A stretch of 64,000 bases of DNA from Microvirga terrestris. Lineage in GTDB: Bacteria; Pseudomonadota; Alphaproteobacteria; Rhizobiales; Beijerinckiaceae. The position numbers were made by a program, and so were the translations under genes. The notes beneath the pieces are model-generated. The model saw nothing but the letters and a program-made list of their open reading frames with translations. It was not told the origin of the DNA and did not search any database. The stretch lies in contig NZ_JADQDN010000002.1 in assembly GCF_015694425.1 (NCBI RefSeq), positions 248,001 through 312,000 of the forward strand, written 5' to 3'. Below are positions 29,795 to 38,982 of this stretch, piece by piece (within the stretch, counting starts at the first letter, position 1; every line of letters starts with the position of its first letter).

Positions 29795-30601
29795 ATGTCC
29801 GTTTTCACCCGTCGCACTCTTCTGGCTGTCACTGTCGCTGTCAGCACCACTCTTTCCTTCTCCCTGCCCGTCGCGGCCCAGCAGAACAGCATCAAGGTCG
29901 GCGTCATGTCCGGCGCCGAGGAAGAGGTGGCGCAGGTCGTGAAGAAGGTTGCGGCCACAAAGGGACTCACCGTGGACCTCGTACCCTTCTCCGACTATGC
30001 CCTCGTCAACGAGGCCCTGGAACGCAAGGACCTCGACGCCAATGCCTTCCAACACAAGCCCTATCTCGATGCGCAGATCGCCGCCCGCGGGTACAAGATC
30101 GCGCCCGTCGGCTTTACCTTCGTGCAGCCGATCGGCCTCTACTCCAGGAAGGCGAAATCCGTCGCCGAACTGCCCAAGGGCGCCAAGATCGGTATTCCGA
30201 ACGACCCGAGCAACGGAGGCCGCGCTCTCAACCTGCTCGCCGCTCAGGGCGTCATCACGATCAAGGATGGCAAAGGCCTGTCGCCGAGCCTCCTCGACAT
30301 CGCCGAGAACCCAAAGAGCGTGAAGTTTTCCGAACTCGACGCGGCGCAACTGCCGCGCGCGCTGCCCGATCTCGATGCGGCTGTCATCAACACCGACCAT
30401 GCGCTGAATGCAGGCCTCGACATTCGCCGGGACACCATTGCGACGGAAAAGCGCGAGGGCAATCCTTATGCCAACTTCGTCGCTGCCCGTCAGGGTGACA
30501 CGCGCCCGGAGATCAAGACCTTCGTGGAATCCTACCAGTCGCCGGAAGTCGCCAAGTTCCTGGAAGAGCGCTTCAAGGGCGCCATCATCCCGGCTTGGTA
30601 A
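29795..30601 (+). CDS. metQ: MetQ/NlpA-family methionine ABC transporter binding protein
   Basis: 268 residues with a signal peptide (LLAVTVAVSTTLSFSLPVAA; cleavage about AAQ, no lipobox Cys). MetQ marks: IKVGVMSGAEEEVAQVVKK, LVPFSDYALVNEALERKDLD, ANAFQHKPYLDAQIAARGY, IGIPNDPSNGGRALNLLAAQ and AVINTDHALNAGL. The lead SAM-II riboswitch agrees with methionine as ligand. No metN ATPase or metI permease gene is adjacent, so its partners must be elsewhere. A CCCTCC-type repeat follows it. Confidence 0.93.
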   Translation: MSVFTRRTLLAVTVAVSTTLSFSLPVAAQQNSIKVGVMSGAEEEVAQVVKKVAATKGLTVDLVPFSDYALVNEALERKDLDANAFQHKPYLDAQIAARGYKIAPVGFTFVQPIGLYSRKAKSVAELPKGAKIGIPNDPSNGGRALNLLAAQGVITIKDGKGLSPSLLDIAENPKSVKFSELDAAQLPRALPDLDAAVINTDHALNAGLDIRRDTIATEKREGNPYANFVAARQGDTRPEIKTFVESYQSPEVAKFLEERFKGAIIPAW

Positions 30602-30611
30602 GAGGCTTCTT

Positions 30612-30770
30612 CTCCCCTCCTCCTTGCGGGGAGGGGCAGGGGTGGGGGTGGTCTGACCGGGTGAGCCACCCAACGTGAGAAGCGCTGTTTCAGCCTTCAT
30701 CCTCTCTAGATCACGCACAGCGCTCCGACTTTGCGACCCCCACCCTTCATCCCTCCCGCAAGGGGAGGGA
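30612..30770. repeat. CCCTCC-family inverted repeat
   Basis: Left arm TCCCCTCCTCCTTGCGGGGA plus GGGGTGGGGGTGG, right arm CCCCCACCCTTCATCCCTCC plus CGCAAGGGGAGGG. It lies between the convergent metQ and ispE genes. Confidence 0.75.
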
Positions 30771-30784
30771 ACCGCGTTTGCACT

Positions 30785-31657
30785 CTATCGGAGGCTCGTC
30801 GCCTTCACCCACCAATCTGGCTTCAGGTGGCGGATCTGCCGCGCGGCCTTGGCAGCCGCTTCGCAATCGTCGTAGAGCCCGAACACCGTCGCGCCCGAGC
30901 CGGACATGCGGGCGAGACGGCAGCTGTCCGTCTCGCGCATGAGGCTGAGCGCTTCGCCGATCAGCGGCTGGATCTTGAGCGCGGGCGGCTCAAGATCGTT
31001 GCGGGCTTCTCTCAGCATGGCGAGGAGCGCATCCGGTGAGGATGCCTCAGGAGTAGGATGCGCAGCGGCGGTCAACCCCTGCCCTGGCTGCAGGCCGAGA
31101 GCCCTGAACACCGTGGGCGTTTCCACCGGCACGCGCGGATTCACCAGCAGGGCGAACAGGCGCGGCAGGTTCAGCCCGGGTCCCACCTCCTCCCCTGCCC
31201 CTCGCATCATCCGGGCTCTCGGTTCAAGACACACGGGCACATCGGCTCCGGTGAGGCGGGCTGCCTCCCTCAAGGCCGGATGCGATAACGGGAGGCCGTT
31301 GAGCCGTGCTAGGAGCCGTAAGGCTGCTGCCGCATCGGACGACCCGCCACCGATCCCAGCCGCGACCGGCAGGCGCTTCGTCAGATGGAAGGTGCCGACT
31401 TTGAGGCGTTCCACGCGCTCCGCCAGAAGGCGTGCCGCCTTCATGACGAGGTTGTCGGCATGGCTCCCAGCGAGAGGTGCTGTCGGGCCGGTAACCTCAA
31501 GGGCCAGCTTATCGCCAGGCACGAGCCACAGATCGTCGCCCGTGCCGGCGAAGACCACAAGGCTTTCCAGATCGTGATAGCCGTCGGCCCGGCGCCCGAG
31601 CACGTGGAGCGTCAGGTTGATCTTGGCAGGTGCGCGGGTGGCAAGCGGCTGAGGCAT
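30785..31657 (-). CDS. ispE: 4-diphosphocytidyl-2-C-methyl-D-erythritol kinase
   Basis: 290 residues from the ATG giving [20 protein letters not shown]. It is a GHMP kinase: the ATP loop is [19 protein letters not shown], and [16 protein letters not shown] and [15 protein letters not shown] are the other conserved blocks. It performs the ATP-dependent step of the non-mevalonate isoprenoid pathway, supplying precursors used by the polyprenyl synthase about 1.3 kb away. The stop is close to the repeat downstream of metQ. Confidence 0.96.
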   Translation of the reverse strand: MPQPLATRAPAKINLTLHVLGRRADGYHDLESLVVFAGTGDDLWLVPGDKLALEVTGPTAPLAGSHADNLVMKAARLLAERVERLKVGTFHLTKRLPVAAGIGGGSSDAAAALRLLARLNGLPLSHPALREAARLTGADVPVCLEPRARMMRGAGEEVGPGLNLPRLFALLVNPRVPVETPTVFRALGLQPGQGLTAAAHPTPEASSPDALLAMLREARNDLEPPALKIQPLIGEALSLMRETDSCRLARMSGSGATVFGLYDDCEAAAKAARQIRHLKPDWWVKATSLR

Positions 31658-31713
31658 GGCGCTTCCATGCCCGAGAGCGGCGCGGTTGGAAAGAGTTGGA
31701 GAAAGCTCTCCCA

Positions 31714-31801
31714 CTGTCATTCCGGGGTCGCGCACCGGAGCCCGGAATGACAGCGAAGAGTGAGCTCAAAAACAGACATGGCCGGGGCAAGCCCGGCCAT
31801 G
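31714..31801. repeat. GTCATTCCGGG inverted repeat plus CATGGCCGGG palindrome
   Basis: CTGTCATTCCGGG and CCCGGAATGACAG (31714-31753) pair perfectly over 13 bp. The next 31777-31801 holds ATGGCCGGG/CCCGGCCAT with a short loop. The block lies between ispE and the TPR gene. Confidence 0.8.
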
Positions 31802-31829
31802 ACGTTGAAATCAGGAGTATAGGAGAGCC

Positions 31830-33614
31830 TTACCCGCCGTTCTGCTTCGGCGCCTCCGCCTGAGGCGCAGGGGTATTTTCCGCTGCCGCCGGCTTCGGAG
31901 CCTCTTCGAGCCCGTTGTCGATCTTCTTGAGGATCTTCACGAGCTCCTCGTGCTCCGGATCGGAATTCTTGGCGTGATCCCATTGGAACTTCGCCTCGAG
32001 CTTGCGGCCGACCTTCCAGTAGGCGTCGCCCAAGTGGTCGTTGATGGTGGAGTCGCCCGGCTTCAGCTCAACCGCCTTCTCGAGCTCGCGCACGGCGTCC
32101 TCGTAGCGGCCCATGCGGTAATAGGCCCAGCCCAACGAGTCGATGATCATGCCGTCGCGGGGCGCGAGCTCCACGGCCTTCGTAAGCATCTTGAAGGCGT
32201 CGTCGATATTCATGTTCTGGTCGACCCAGGAATAGGCGAGATAGTTCATCACCTGGGCCCGGGCGGCATTCAGGTTCTCGGGAACTAGCTCCAGAGCCTT
32301 CTTCAGATCGGCCTCGCCCTTGTCCCATTGCTTCGAGCGCTCGTAGGACGAGCCGCGATAAAAGAACAGGATCCAGTGGCCGCGCTCGGGCTGGCCCACG
32401 AGGTTGATCGCCTTGGTATAGGTCTCGGCCGCTTCCGCAAACTTCTTGCGCGAACGCTGCACGTTGCCGAGCGCCATGACCACATCCACGTCCTCGGGAT
32501 GCTCCTTCATGAGCTTGTCGAGATGGGTGATGGCATCCTCGCCGCGGCCCATCAGCTCGTAATTGTGCCCGATGGAAATCTCGGCGCTCGTTCGGATCGG
32601 CGAATCCTTCGGGATCCGCGCGAAGATCGCATTGGCATTGTCGTACTGCTTCAGGCGCTCATAAACATCACCGAGGGTGACGAGAGCCAACGGATGATCG
32701 GGTTTAAGATCAAGGCCGAGGCGCAGATAGATGATGGCGGTCAGCTCGTCGCCCTGGGAATTGCCCACAACGCCGAGACCGTAGAGCAGCTCCGCCGCGC
32801 CATCCTGCGCGCTGTTCACGAGCGGCATGAGGGGCTTGCCCTCATCCAGCGCCTTCATGGCGGCGCGCACGATCGGATGGCGCGGAGCCGCCTCATCGAA
32901 GGCCTTGTAGACCTTCAGGGCCTCGTCCTTGCGGCCGCGCTTGGCCAGGAAGCGGCCATAGGCGTCGACCACCTGCAGGGTGTTGCGCTCGCCCTCGTAA
33001 GCCGCCTTGAAGCGCTTCTCCGCCTCGGCGGCGTTGCCGGTCACATCAGCGATGAGGGCGGCATGGTACTCGCGGAACTGGTCGAAGGCGCGCTCGTTCT
33101 TGAGCTTGTCGACGGTGGCGAGTGCCTGCTTGCCATCCTTGGAACCGGCGAAGGTCCAGGCGGAGAGAAGCGTCGCCGTCAGATCCGCCTGGCGGCCGCG
33201 GATGCTCTTGGAGAGCCGGGCCCGGGCATCGGCGTACTTCTGGGTCTTAATGGCGCGGACGCTGAGGGCGAACTGCGCGAGGTTGTTCGATCCATCCTGA
33301 CCCGAGAGGCGCTCCGCCGCCCGGATCGCGTCCGGCATGGAGCCGTTGGCCAGGAAGGCCACGAAAGCGCGCTCCAGAAGCTCCTGATTGCGGGGATCCT
33401 CCTGAATGGCCTGCCGGAAGAAAAGCGTCGCCGCCTCCGTGTCCCGCGCGGACCCCGCCACATAGGCCGAGAGGAAATTGCCCTCGAGGCTCTGGGCCGG
33501 CTCCAAGATCTCCTCGGTAGCGTTCGCCACGGCGGCAGGGGCCGCCAGCAGACCGGCAGCCAAGATCAGGGCGGGCAAGCCCTTGCGGGACTTCAGACTT
33601 TTCAAGGTGGGCAC
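31830..33614 (-). CDS. Large exported TPR-repeat protein
   Basis: About 594 residues from a GTG (33614) that follows GGAG by nine bases; an in-frame TTG at 33629 is an alternative. A signal sequence (GLPALILAAGLLAAPAAVAN) is clear. Most of the protein is tetratricopeptide units, for example LGDVYERLKQYDNANAIFAR, LGWAYYRMGRYEDAVRELEK and LGDAYWKVGRKLEAKFQWDH. The Ala/Pro-rich last ~30 residues are a tail. Such proteins scaffold envelope complexes; its partner is unknown. Confidence 0.88.
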   Translation of the reverse strand: MPTLKSLKSRKGLPALILAAGLLAAPAAVANATEEILEPAQSLEGNFLSAYVAGSARDTEAATLFFRQAIQEDPRNQELLERAFVAFLANGSMPDAIRAAERLSGQDGSNNLAQFALSVRAIKTQKYADARARLSKSIRGRQADLTATLLSAWTFAGSKDGKQALATVDKLKNERAFDQFREYHAALIADVTGNAAEAEKRFKAAYEGERNTLQVVDAYGRFLAKRGRKDEALKVYKAFDEAAPRHPIVRAAMKALDEGKPLMPLVNSAQDGAAELLYGLGVVGNSQGDELTAIIYLRLGLDLKPDHPLALVTLGDVYERLKQYDNANAIFARIPKDSPIRTSAEISIGHNYELMGRGEDAITHLDKLMKEHPEDVDVVMALGNVQRSRKKFAEAAETYTKAINLVGQPERGHWILFFYRGSSYERSKQWDKGEADLKKALELVPENLNAARAQVMNYLAYSWVDQNMNIDDAFKMLTKAVELAPRDGMIIDSLGWAYYRMGRYEDAVRELEKAVELKPGDSTINDHLGDAYWKVGRKLEAKFQWDHAKNSDPEHEELVKILKKIDNGLEEAPKPAAAENTPAPQAEAPKQNGG

Positions 33615-33929
33615 GAAGCGCGGCTCCAATCATCGCGACATCTCATCAGAGGGAGATGTGCGCCAAATCAGGCCGGAGAATGGCGTCTCCCTCAGAGCGC
33701 CGCAAGGGGACAATTGACGCTGGGGCGTAAAAGGCTCGTGAGAGGGACGGCACTGGGGCAGAAAAGGTCAAGCGTCATCCCGCATGAAGCGCAGCGCAGG
33801 TCCGGGATCGCCGGACGAGAATGGCTCCCCCACCACCTCTCCCGACGGGAGAGGGAGACCCGCCTTATCCTGCACACGATCCCGGGTCGGCTGCGCCGTC
33901 CGGGATGACCAACTGACAGCGACTAAGCT
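33615..33929. repeat. 315-bp intergenic stretch with a GTCATCCC-family repeat (33774-33909)
   Basis: The repeat opens GTCATCCCGCATGAAGCGCA and closes GGCTGCGCCGTCCGGGATGA, with a central ACCTCTCCCGACGGGAGAGG palindrome, the same layout as at 707-940. The rest (33615-33773) shows no gene or clear structure and is the promoter region of the TPR gene. Confidence 0.8.
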
Positions 33930-35594
33930 TCACATATTGACGTAGTTCGGCCCGCCGCCGCCCTCGGGCGTGACCCAGTTGATGTTCTGGTTTGGGTCCT
34001 TGATGTCGCAGGTTTTGCAGTGGACGCAGTTCTGGGCGTTGATCTGGTAGCGCACGCCCCCCTCTCCATCGACCCATTCATAGACGCCTGCCGGGCAGTA
34101 GCGCTGTGAGGGACCGCCGAAGACGTCGTGCTCGGAGGCCTTCTGCAGGTCCATGTCCTTGACCTTGAGATGGACCGGCTGGTCCTCCTCATGGTTGGTG
34201 TTGGACAGGAACACTGAGGACAGCTTGTCGAAGGTCAGAACCCCGTCCGGCTTGTCGTACTTGATCGCCTTCACCTGGGAGAGCGGCAGCAGGCACTTAT
34301 GGTCTGGCTTGCCATGACTCATGGTGCCGAAGGGCGACCAGTTGAAGATCTCGGTCAGCCACATGTCGAGACCGCCGAGCGCCACGCCGGCCGCCGTGCC
34401 GTATTTCGACCAGAGCGGCTTCACGTTGCGCACGCGCTTGAGGTCATAGCCGATGGGAGAGGAGCGCCAGGATTCCTCATAAGAAGCGACCTCGTCATGG
34501 GCTCGCCCCCCCTGCAGGGCTGCGAACAGATGGTCGGCGCAGAGCATGCCCGAAAGGATGGCGTTGTGGCTACCCTTGATACGCGGGACGTTCACGAAGC
34601 CGGCCGAGTCGCCCACGAGGCAGCCGCCCGGGAAGCTCAGGCGCGGCACCGATTGCCAGCCGCCCTCCATAATGGCGCGCGCGCCGTAGCCGATGCGCTT
34701 TCCGCCCTCGAACACGTCGCGCACCATCGGGTGAGTCTTGAAGCGCTGGAACTCGTCGAAGGGCGAGAGGGTCGGGTTCTTGTAGTTGAGGTGAACCACG
34801 AAGCCGACCGATACGAGGTTGTCGTCGAAATGGTAGAGCCAGGATCCGCCGCCGGAATTGTTCGGCAGTGGCCAGCCCATGGAGTGACGCACGAGGCCCG
34901 GCCGGAAATGCTCGGGCTTGACCTGCCACAGCTCCTTGATGCCGATGCCGTATTTCTGGTGATCCTTGCCCGCATTCAGGCCGAAGCGCTCGACCATCTG
35001 CTTGGTGAGCGAGCCGCGCGCTCCCTCGCCGAAGATTGTGTACTTGGCACGTAGCTCCATGCCGCGGGTGAAGTTGGCGTTGGGCTCGCCGTTGCGGCTG
35101 ATGCCCATATCGCCGGTGGCGACGCCCACCACCTTGCCGTCCTCGATCAGCACTTCGGCGGCCGGGAATCCCGGATAGATCTCGACGCCGAGTTCTTCTG
35201 CCTTACGGCCGAGATAGCGGGCGACGTTGCCGAGGGAGCCGATATAGTTGCCGTGGTTGTTCATGAGCTTGGGCATGAACACGTTGGGCAGCGTCACGCC
35301 GCCGGCATGGCCCAGATACATGAACTCGTCGGCAGTCACTTCCGTCTTGAGCGGCCGGTCCGGATCAGAGCGCCACTCCGGCAGGAGACCGTCGAGGCCT
35401 ATGGGATCAATCACTGCGCCGGACAGGATGTGCGCGCCGACCTCGGAGCCCTTCTCCACCACGACCACGGAGATGTCCGCCCCTGCATCAGCGGCCCGCT
35501 GCTTGAGCCGAATGGCGGTCGCCAAGCCTGCGGGACCCGCGCCCACAACGACGACGTCGAATTCCATCGATTCACGGGCGGGCAGATCGGACAT
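33930..35594 (-). CDS. Electron transfer flavoprotein-ubiquinone oxidoreductase
   Basis: 554 residues. The N-terminal FAD motif is VVVVGAGPAGLATAIRLKQR. The ubiquinone-binding middle includes LLPEWRSDPDRPLKTEVTAD and GGWQSVPRLSFPGGCLVGDS. The C-terminal [4Fe-4S] site is seen in RYCPAGVYEW and NAQNCVHCKTCDIKDPNQNI, ending GGGGPNYVNM. It passes electrons from ETF into the ubiquinone pool and so links to acyl-CoA dehydrogenases such as 3659-5437. It is monocistronic here. Confidence 0.97.
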   Translation of the reverse strand: MSDLPARESMEFDVVVVGAGPAGLATAIRLKQRAADAGADISVVVVEKGSEVGAHILSGAVIDPIGLDGLLPEWRSDPDRPLKTEVTADEFMYLGHAGGVTLPNVFMPKLMNNHGNYIGSLGNVARYLGRKAEELGVEIYPGFPAAEVLIEDGKVVGVATGDMGISRNGEPNANFTRGMELRAKYTIFGEGARGSLTKQMVERFGLNAGKDHQKYGIGIKELWQVKPEHFRPGLVRHSMGWPLPNNSGGGSWLYHFDDNLVSVGFVVHLNYKNPTLSPFDEFQRFKTHPMVRDVFEGGKRIGYGARAIMEGGWQSVPRLSFPGGCLVGDSAGFVNVPRIKGSHNAILSGMLCADHLFAALQGGRAHDEVASYEESWRSSPIGYDLKRVRNVKPLWSKYGTAAGVALGGLDMWLTEIFNWSPFGTMSHGKPDHKCLLPLSQVKAIKYDKPDGVLTFDKLSSVFLSNTNHEEDQPVHLKVKDMDLQKASEHDVFGGPSQRYCPAGVYEWVDGEGGVRYQINAQNCVHCKTCDIKDPNQNINWVTPEGGGGPNYVNM

Positions 35595-35835
35595 CGAGTT
35601 TCCTCCTGGTACGCGGCTTCAGCGATTGAAGACACAGATGGTTTACATATGAACAATCTGTCCGAATTCTCAAGCCATTCTAATCAAGACATTGTCCTAG
35701 CTTCATTGAAACAAGGCTGAAAGTTCTCTTTCCGCATAAGGTTATGCAGAAACACAATAATCGCCTCCGCCCTGAGCAACTGGATCGGATCGATCAAGCG
35801 GTTGTTCGGCGAGATTGGGAGGTTTACAAGGAAGC

Positions 35836-36402
35836 ATGCAGGACCATCCGTCCAACCATGCGGCGTTCTATACGCTTTTCGAGTCATCCATCGGCCCCTG
35901 CGGGCTGGCATGGAACGAGCGTGGCGTGATCGGCTTTCAGCTCCCTGAAGACGATGCCTCAACGACCCGCAGACGCATTGCCAATCGCTTTCCCGGTATT
36001 CGCGAGGCTCCGCCGCCCCCGGATATCCAATGCATCATCGCCGATGTGACGGCTCTGCTGCAGGGTGAAGCGCGCGATCTGTCGGCCGTGCCATTGGATA
36101 TGGCAGAGGTATCGGAGTTCGACCGGCGGGTTTACGAGCTTGCCCGCAGCATCCCTCCTGGCAGGGTTCTGACCTATGGGGAGGTTGCGTCACGGCTTGG
36201 CATCAACAACGCCCGGGCCATCGGCCAATCTCTGGGGCGCAATCCCTTTGCCGTCATCGTGCCGTGCCACCGGGTCGTCGCGGCGGACGGCAAGCTGGGG
36301 GGCTTTTCGGCCAATGGCGGCCCCACGACCAAGCTCCGGCTCCTTTCGATCGAAGGCGCCAGACGCGACGAGAACCCGACCCTCTTCGACCTGATCTCAT
36401 AA
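35836..36402 (+). CDS. ogt: Methylated-DNA-protein-cysteine methyltransferase
   Basis: 188 residues from the ATG that follows AAGGA (MQDHPSNHAAFYTLFES). The suicide active site is FAVIVPCHRVVAADG (Cys about 144). The helix-turn-helix VLTYGEVASRLGINNARAIG and substrate loop GKLGGFSANGG are normal for Ogt/AGT. It removes O6-alkyl groups from guanine. A family-4 uracil-DNA glycosylase gene follows 70 bp downstream, a small DNA repair cluster. Confidence 0.96.
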   Translation: MQDHPSNHAAFYTLFESSIGPCGLAWNERGVIGFQLPEDDASTTRRRIANRFPGIREAPPPPDIQCIIADVTALLQGEARDLSAVPLDMAEVSEFDRRVYELARSIPPGRVLTYGEVASRLGINNARAIGQSLGRNPFAVIVPCHRVVAADGKLGGFSANGGPTTKLRLLSIEGARRDENPTLFDLIS

Positions 36403-36472
36403 GGGCTAAGACCACTGGGATTCTTCGCGAATCTGAGTTGTCCACATCCCCCCGGATGCTTACATACGGATC

Positions 36473-37291
36473 ATGCAGGATCTCCCCTCCGACCGCGACG
36501 CTCTTCAGGCGCTGCTCGACTTCCATGTCGAAGCAGGGGTCGATCTTGCGCTCGACGAAACCCCTCATAACCGCTTCGCCGAACCCAAGGCCGAGCCCGC
36601 TCAGGCCAAGGCTCCTGCGCCCAAAGCAGGCCCTGCTGCCCCGCCGCCCCGCGCCCTGCCAAAGGCCGCCGCTGCCGCCCCCGAGGAGGTCGCCGGAATG
36701 GCGCGCGAGCAGGCGCGCCACGCGCAATCGCTGGAGGAGCTTGAGGCGATCCTGGCGGGCTTCGACGGCTGCGCCCTGAAGTTCTCCGCCAAGAACCTTG
36801 CCTTCGCGGACGGCAACCCGGAGGGCCGGGTCATGCTGGTAGGCGAAGCTCCCGGTGCGGATGAGGACCGGATCGGCAAGCCCTTCATGGGCCGCTCCGG
36901 CCAGCTGCTCGACCGGATGCTCGCCACCATCGGGCTCGACCGTTCCCAGGTCTATGTGGCCAACATCGTGCCCTGGCGTCCGCCGGGCAACCGCACCCCG
37001 ACGCCCCAGGAAATCGCGATCTGCAAGCCTTTCATTGCGCGGCAGATCGAGCTGGCGTCACCCGAATTCCTGCTCTGCCTCGGCGGCCCTGCGGCCCAGA
37101 ACCTGCTCGGCATCAAGGACGGCATCCTGCGCACCCGCGGCCGCTGGTTCACCTACAAGGCAGAGGACGGACGCGAGATCAAGGCCCTGCCGACCCTCCA
37201 CCCGGCCTATCTCCTGCGCCAGCCCTTGCAGAAGCGCCTCGGCTGGCGCGATTTTCAGGCCCTGCGGCGGGCCCTGGACGGTCGCGAGTAA
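36473..37291 (+). CDS. Uracil-DNA glycosylase, family 4
   Basis: 272 residues. The first ~75 residues form a variable Ala/Pro-rich arm. The catalytic motif 1 is MLVGEAPGADEDRIGKPFMG and motif 2 is PTLHPAYLLRQP; the NIVPWRPPGNRTPTPQE segment is also typical. Family 4 usually binds a 4Fe-4S cluster with a CxxC pair near the start. Here only one Cys is visible in that part (FDGCALKFSAKNL), with others in EIAICKPF and FLLCLGGPAAQN, so the cluster, if any, is ligated differently. Confidence 0.92.
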   Translation: MQDLPSDRDALQALLDFHVEAGVDLALDETPHNRFAEPKAEPAQAKAPAPKAGPAAPPPRALPKAAAAAPEEVAGMAREQARHAQSLEELEAILAGFDGCALKFSAKNLAFADGNPEGRVMLVGEAPGADEDRIGKPFMGRSGQLLDRMLATIGLDRSQVYVANIVPWRPPGNRTPTPQEIAICKPFIARQIELASPEFLLCLGGPAAQNLLGIKDGILRTRGRWFTYKAEDGREIKALPTLHPAYLLRQPLQKRLGWRDFQALRRALDGRE

Positions 37292-37369
37292 GGCGTCCGT
37301 TCGGAACCGGTTCATATGCTTAAGCCTTAAGTTCCTGCAGTGACCTGTACTGCGGCTGGAAGGTGAACG

Positions 37370-38233
37370 ATGCGCTGGCAAGACTTTCGAACCTCGTCCA
37401 ATGTGGAAGACCGTCGCGGCATGGGCATGGCGGGCGGCGGGGGCCTCGGAATAGGCGCTATGGTGATTCTCGGCCTTGTCGGCTGGGCTCTGGGCATCGA
37501 TCCCCGCATCCTGATCGGCGGCGCCGAGATGATGACAGGCGGCGGCTCGGGCTACCAGCAGCAACAGGGCCGGCAGGGCGCGCCGCAGGACGAGGCCGGG
37601 CGCTTCGCTTCTGCCATTCTCGGCAATACCGAAGACGTGTGGAACACGGTTCTGCCCCAGCAGGCCAATCGCCAGTACCAAGCGCCTAAGCTGGTGCTGT
37701 TCTCCGGCCAGACCCGCTCAGGCTGTGGGGGCGCGCAATCGGCCATGGGGCCGTTCTACTGCCCGCTCGACCAGACCGTTTACATCGATCTCTCCTTCTT
37801 CCAGGAAATGCAGCAACGCTTCCGCGCTGGCGGCGACTTCGCCTATGCCTATGTGCTCGCCCACGAGGTCGGCCATCATGTGGAAAACCAGCTCGGCATT
37901 CTCCCGCGGGTTCAGGAGCGTCAGCAGCAGGTCAGCAAAGCAGAAGGCAACCAGCTCTCCGTGCGTGTCGAGCTGATGGCCGATTGCCTCGCTGGCGTCT
38001 GGGCGCACCATTCCGACCAGCGTTGGAAGTCGCTCGAGCAGGGCGATATCCAGGAGGCCATTCGCGCAGCGGAAGCCATCGGCGATGACCGGCTTCAGAA
38101 GCAGTCTCAAGGCCGCGTCGTGCCCGACAGCTTCACCCATGGCTCCTCCGAACAGCGCATGCGCTGGCTGACGACCGGCTTGAAAAGTGGGACGATCCAA
38201 TCCTGCGACACCTTCCGGGCAAGCCAGCTTTAA
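37370..38233 (+). CDS. Neutral zinc metallopeptidase (YpfJ family)
   Basis: 287 residues. The N-terminus MRWQDFRTSSNVEDRRG is characteristic, followed by a glycine-rich stretch and one membrane span (GIGAMVILGLVGWALGI). The zinc site HEVGHHVENQLG (His about 165 and 169) and the third-ligand region VELMADCLAGVWAH are present, as is GPFYCPLDQTVYIDLSFF. The protease domain would face the periplasm. Substrates are unknown. Confidence 0.94.
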   Translation: MRWQDFRTSSNVEDRRGMGMAGGGGLGIGAMVILGLVGWALGIDPRILIGGAEMMTGGGSGYQQQQGRQGAPQDEAGRFASAILGNTEDVWNTVLPQQANRQYQAPKLVLFSGQTRSGCGGAQSAMGPFYCPLDQTVYIDLSFFQEMQQRFRAGGDFAYAYVLAHEVGHHVENQLGILPRVQERQQQVSKAEGNQLSVRVELMADCLAGVWAHHSDQRWKSLEQGDIQEAIRAAEAIGDDRLQKQSQGRVVPDSFTHGSSEQRMRWLTTGLKSGTIQSCDTFRASQL

Positions 38234-38248
38234 GCTCAGCCGAAAAAC

Positions 38249-38341
38249 GTCATCCCGGACGGCGGACGCCGATCCGGGATCGCATCCAGATCAGGCGCTA
38301 TTCTCGTCATTCGATCCTGGATCTTCGCTGCGCTCCAACCG
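38249..38341. repeat. GTCATCCCGGA-family repeat
   Basis: It begins GTCATCCCGGACGGCGGACG followed by CCGATCCGGGATCGC, and ends with a decayed right arm (CGATCCTGGATCTTCGCTGC). It lies between two co-oriented genes (ypfJ-like and moaB). Confidence 0.75.
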
Positions 38342-38409
38342 CGGTAACACCGGTGGCAAGGGGGCTCTCCTCTAGGCTACAAACACGTCGATTACGCGAG
38401 AAGCCTTTC

Positions 38410-38964
38410 ATGCCTGACATCGACGATACCCTCCCCTTCGTGCCTCTCAGCATCGCCGTGCTGACCGTATCCGATACCCGCTCCCTTGATGAGGACAAGT
38501 CCGGCTCCACGCTGGCGGAGCGGCTCATAAAGGTGGGGCATAAGCTTGCCGACCGTGCCATCGTGACGGACGACGTGGAGGCGATCCGCGGCAAGGTGCA
38601 GGGTTGGGTCGACGATCCCACCATCGACGTGGTTATCACCACGGGCGGCACTGGCTTCACCGGACGCGACGTGACGCCGGAAGCGATCGAGCCGCTGTTC
38701 GACAAGCGGATGGAGGGATTTTCCGCCGTTTTCCACCGCATCTCCTACGACAAGATCGGCACTTCGACGATCCAGTCGCGGGCCACCGCCGGCGTGATCG
38801 GCACGACCTTCGTGTTCGTGCTGCCGGGCTCGCCCGGTGCGTGCAAGGACGCCTGGGACGGCATCCTGGCTAACCAGCTCGATTACCGGCACCGGCCATG
38901 CAACTTCGTCGAGATCATGCCGCGCCTCGACGAGCACCTGAAGCGGGGCAAGCTGAAAACCTGA
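38410..38964 (+). CDS. moaB: Molybdenum cofactor biosynthesis protein B
   Basis: 184 residues from the ATG giving MPDIDDTLPFVPLSIAVLTV. The MoCF-binding signature is VVITTGGTGFTGRDVTPEA, followed by SRATAGVIGTTFVFVLPGSP. MoaB/Mog proteins adenylylate molybdopterin before molybdenum insertion. No other moa or moe gene is near. Only 18 bp separates it from the convergent hypothetical gene. Confidence 0.95.
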   Translation: MPDIDDTLPFVPLSIAVLTVSDTRSLDEDKSGSTLAERLIKVGHKLADRAIVTDDVEAIRGKVQGWVDDPTIDVVITTGGTGFTGRDVTPEAIEPLFDKRMEGFSAVFHRISYDKIGTSTIQSRATAGVIGTTFVFVLPGSPGACKDAWDGILANQLDYRHRPCNFVEIMPRLDEHLKRGKLKT

Positions 38965-38982
38965 GAACGCGGGCTCTCAACG

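Noticed and set aside
35744-35929. A 61-codon open frame starting before ogt
   Set aside because: It overlaps ogt in another frame; its first ~35 codons look protein-like, but there is no ribosome-binding site or family support.
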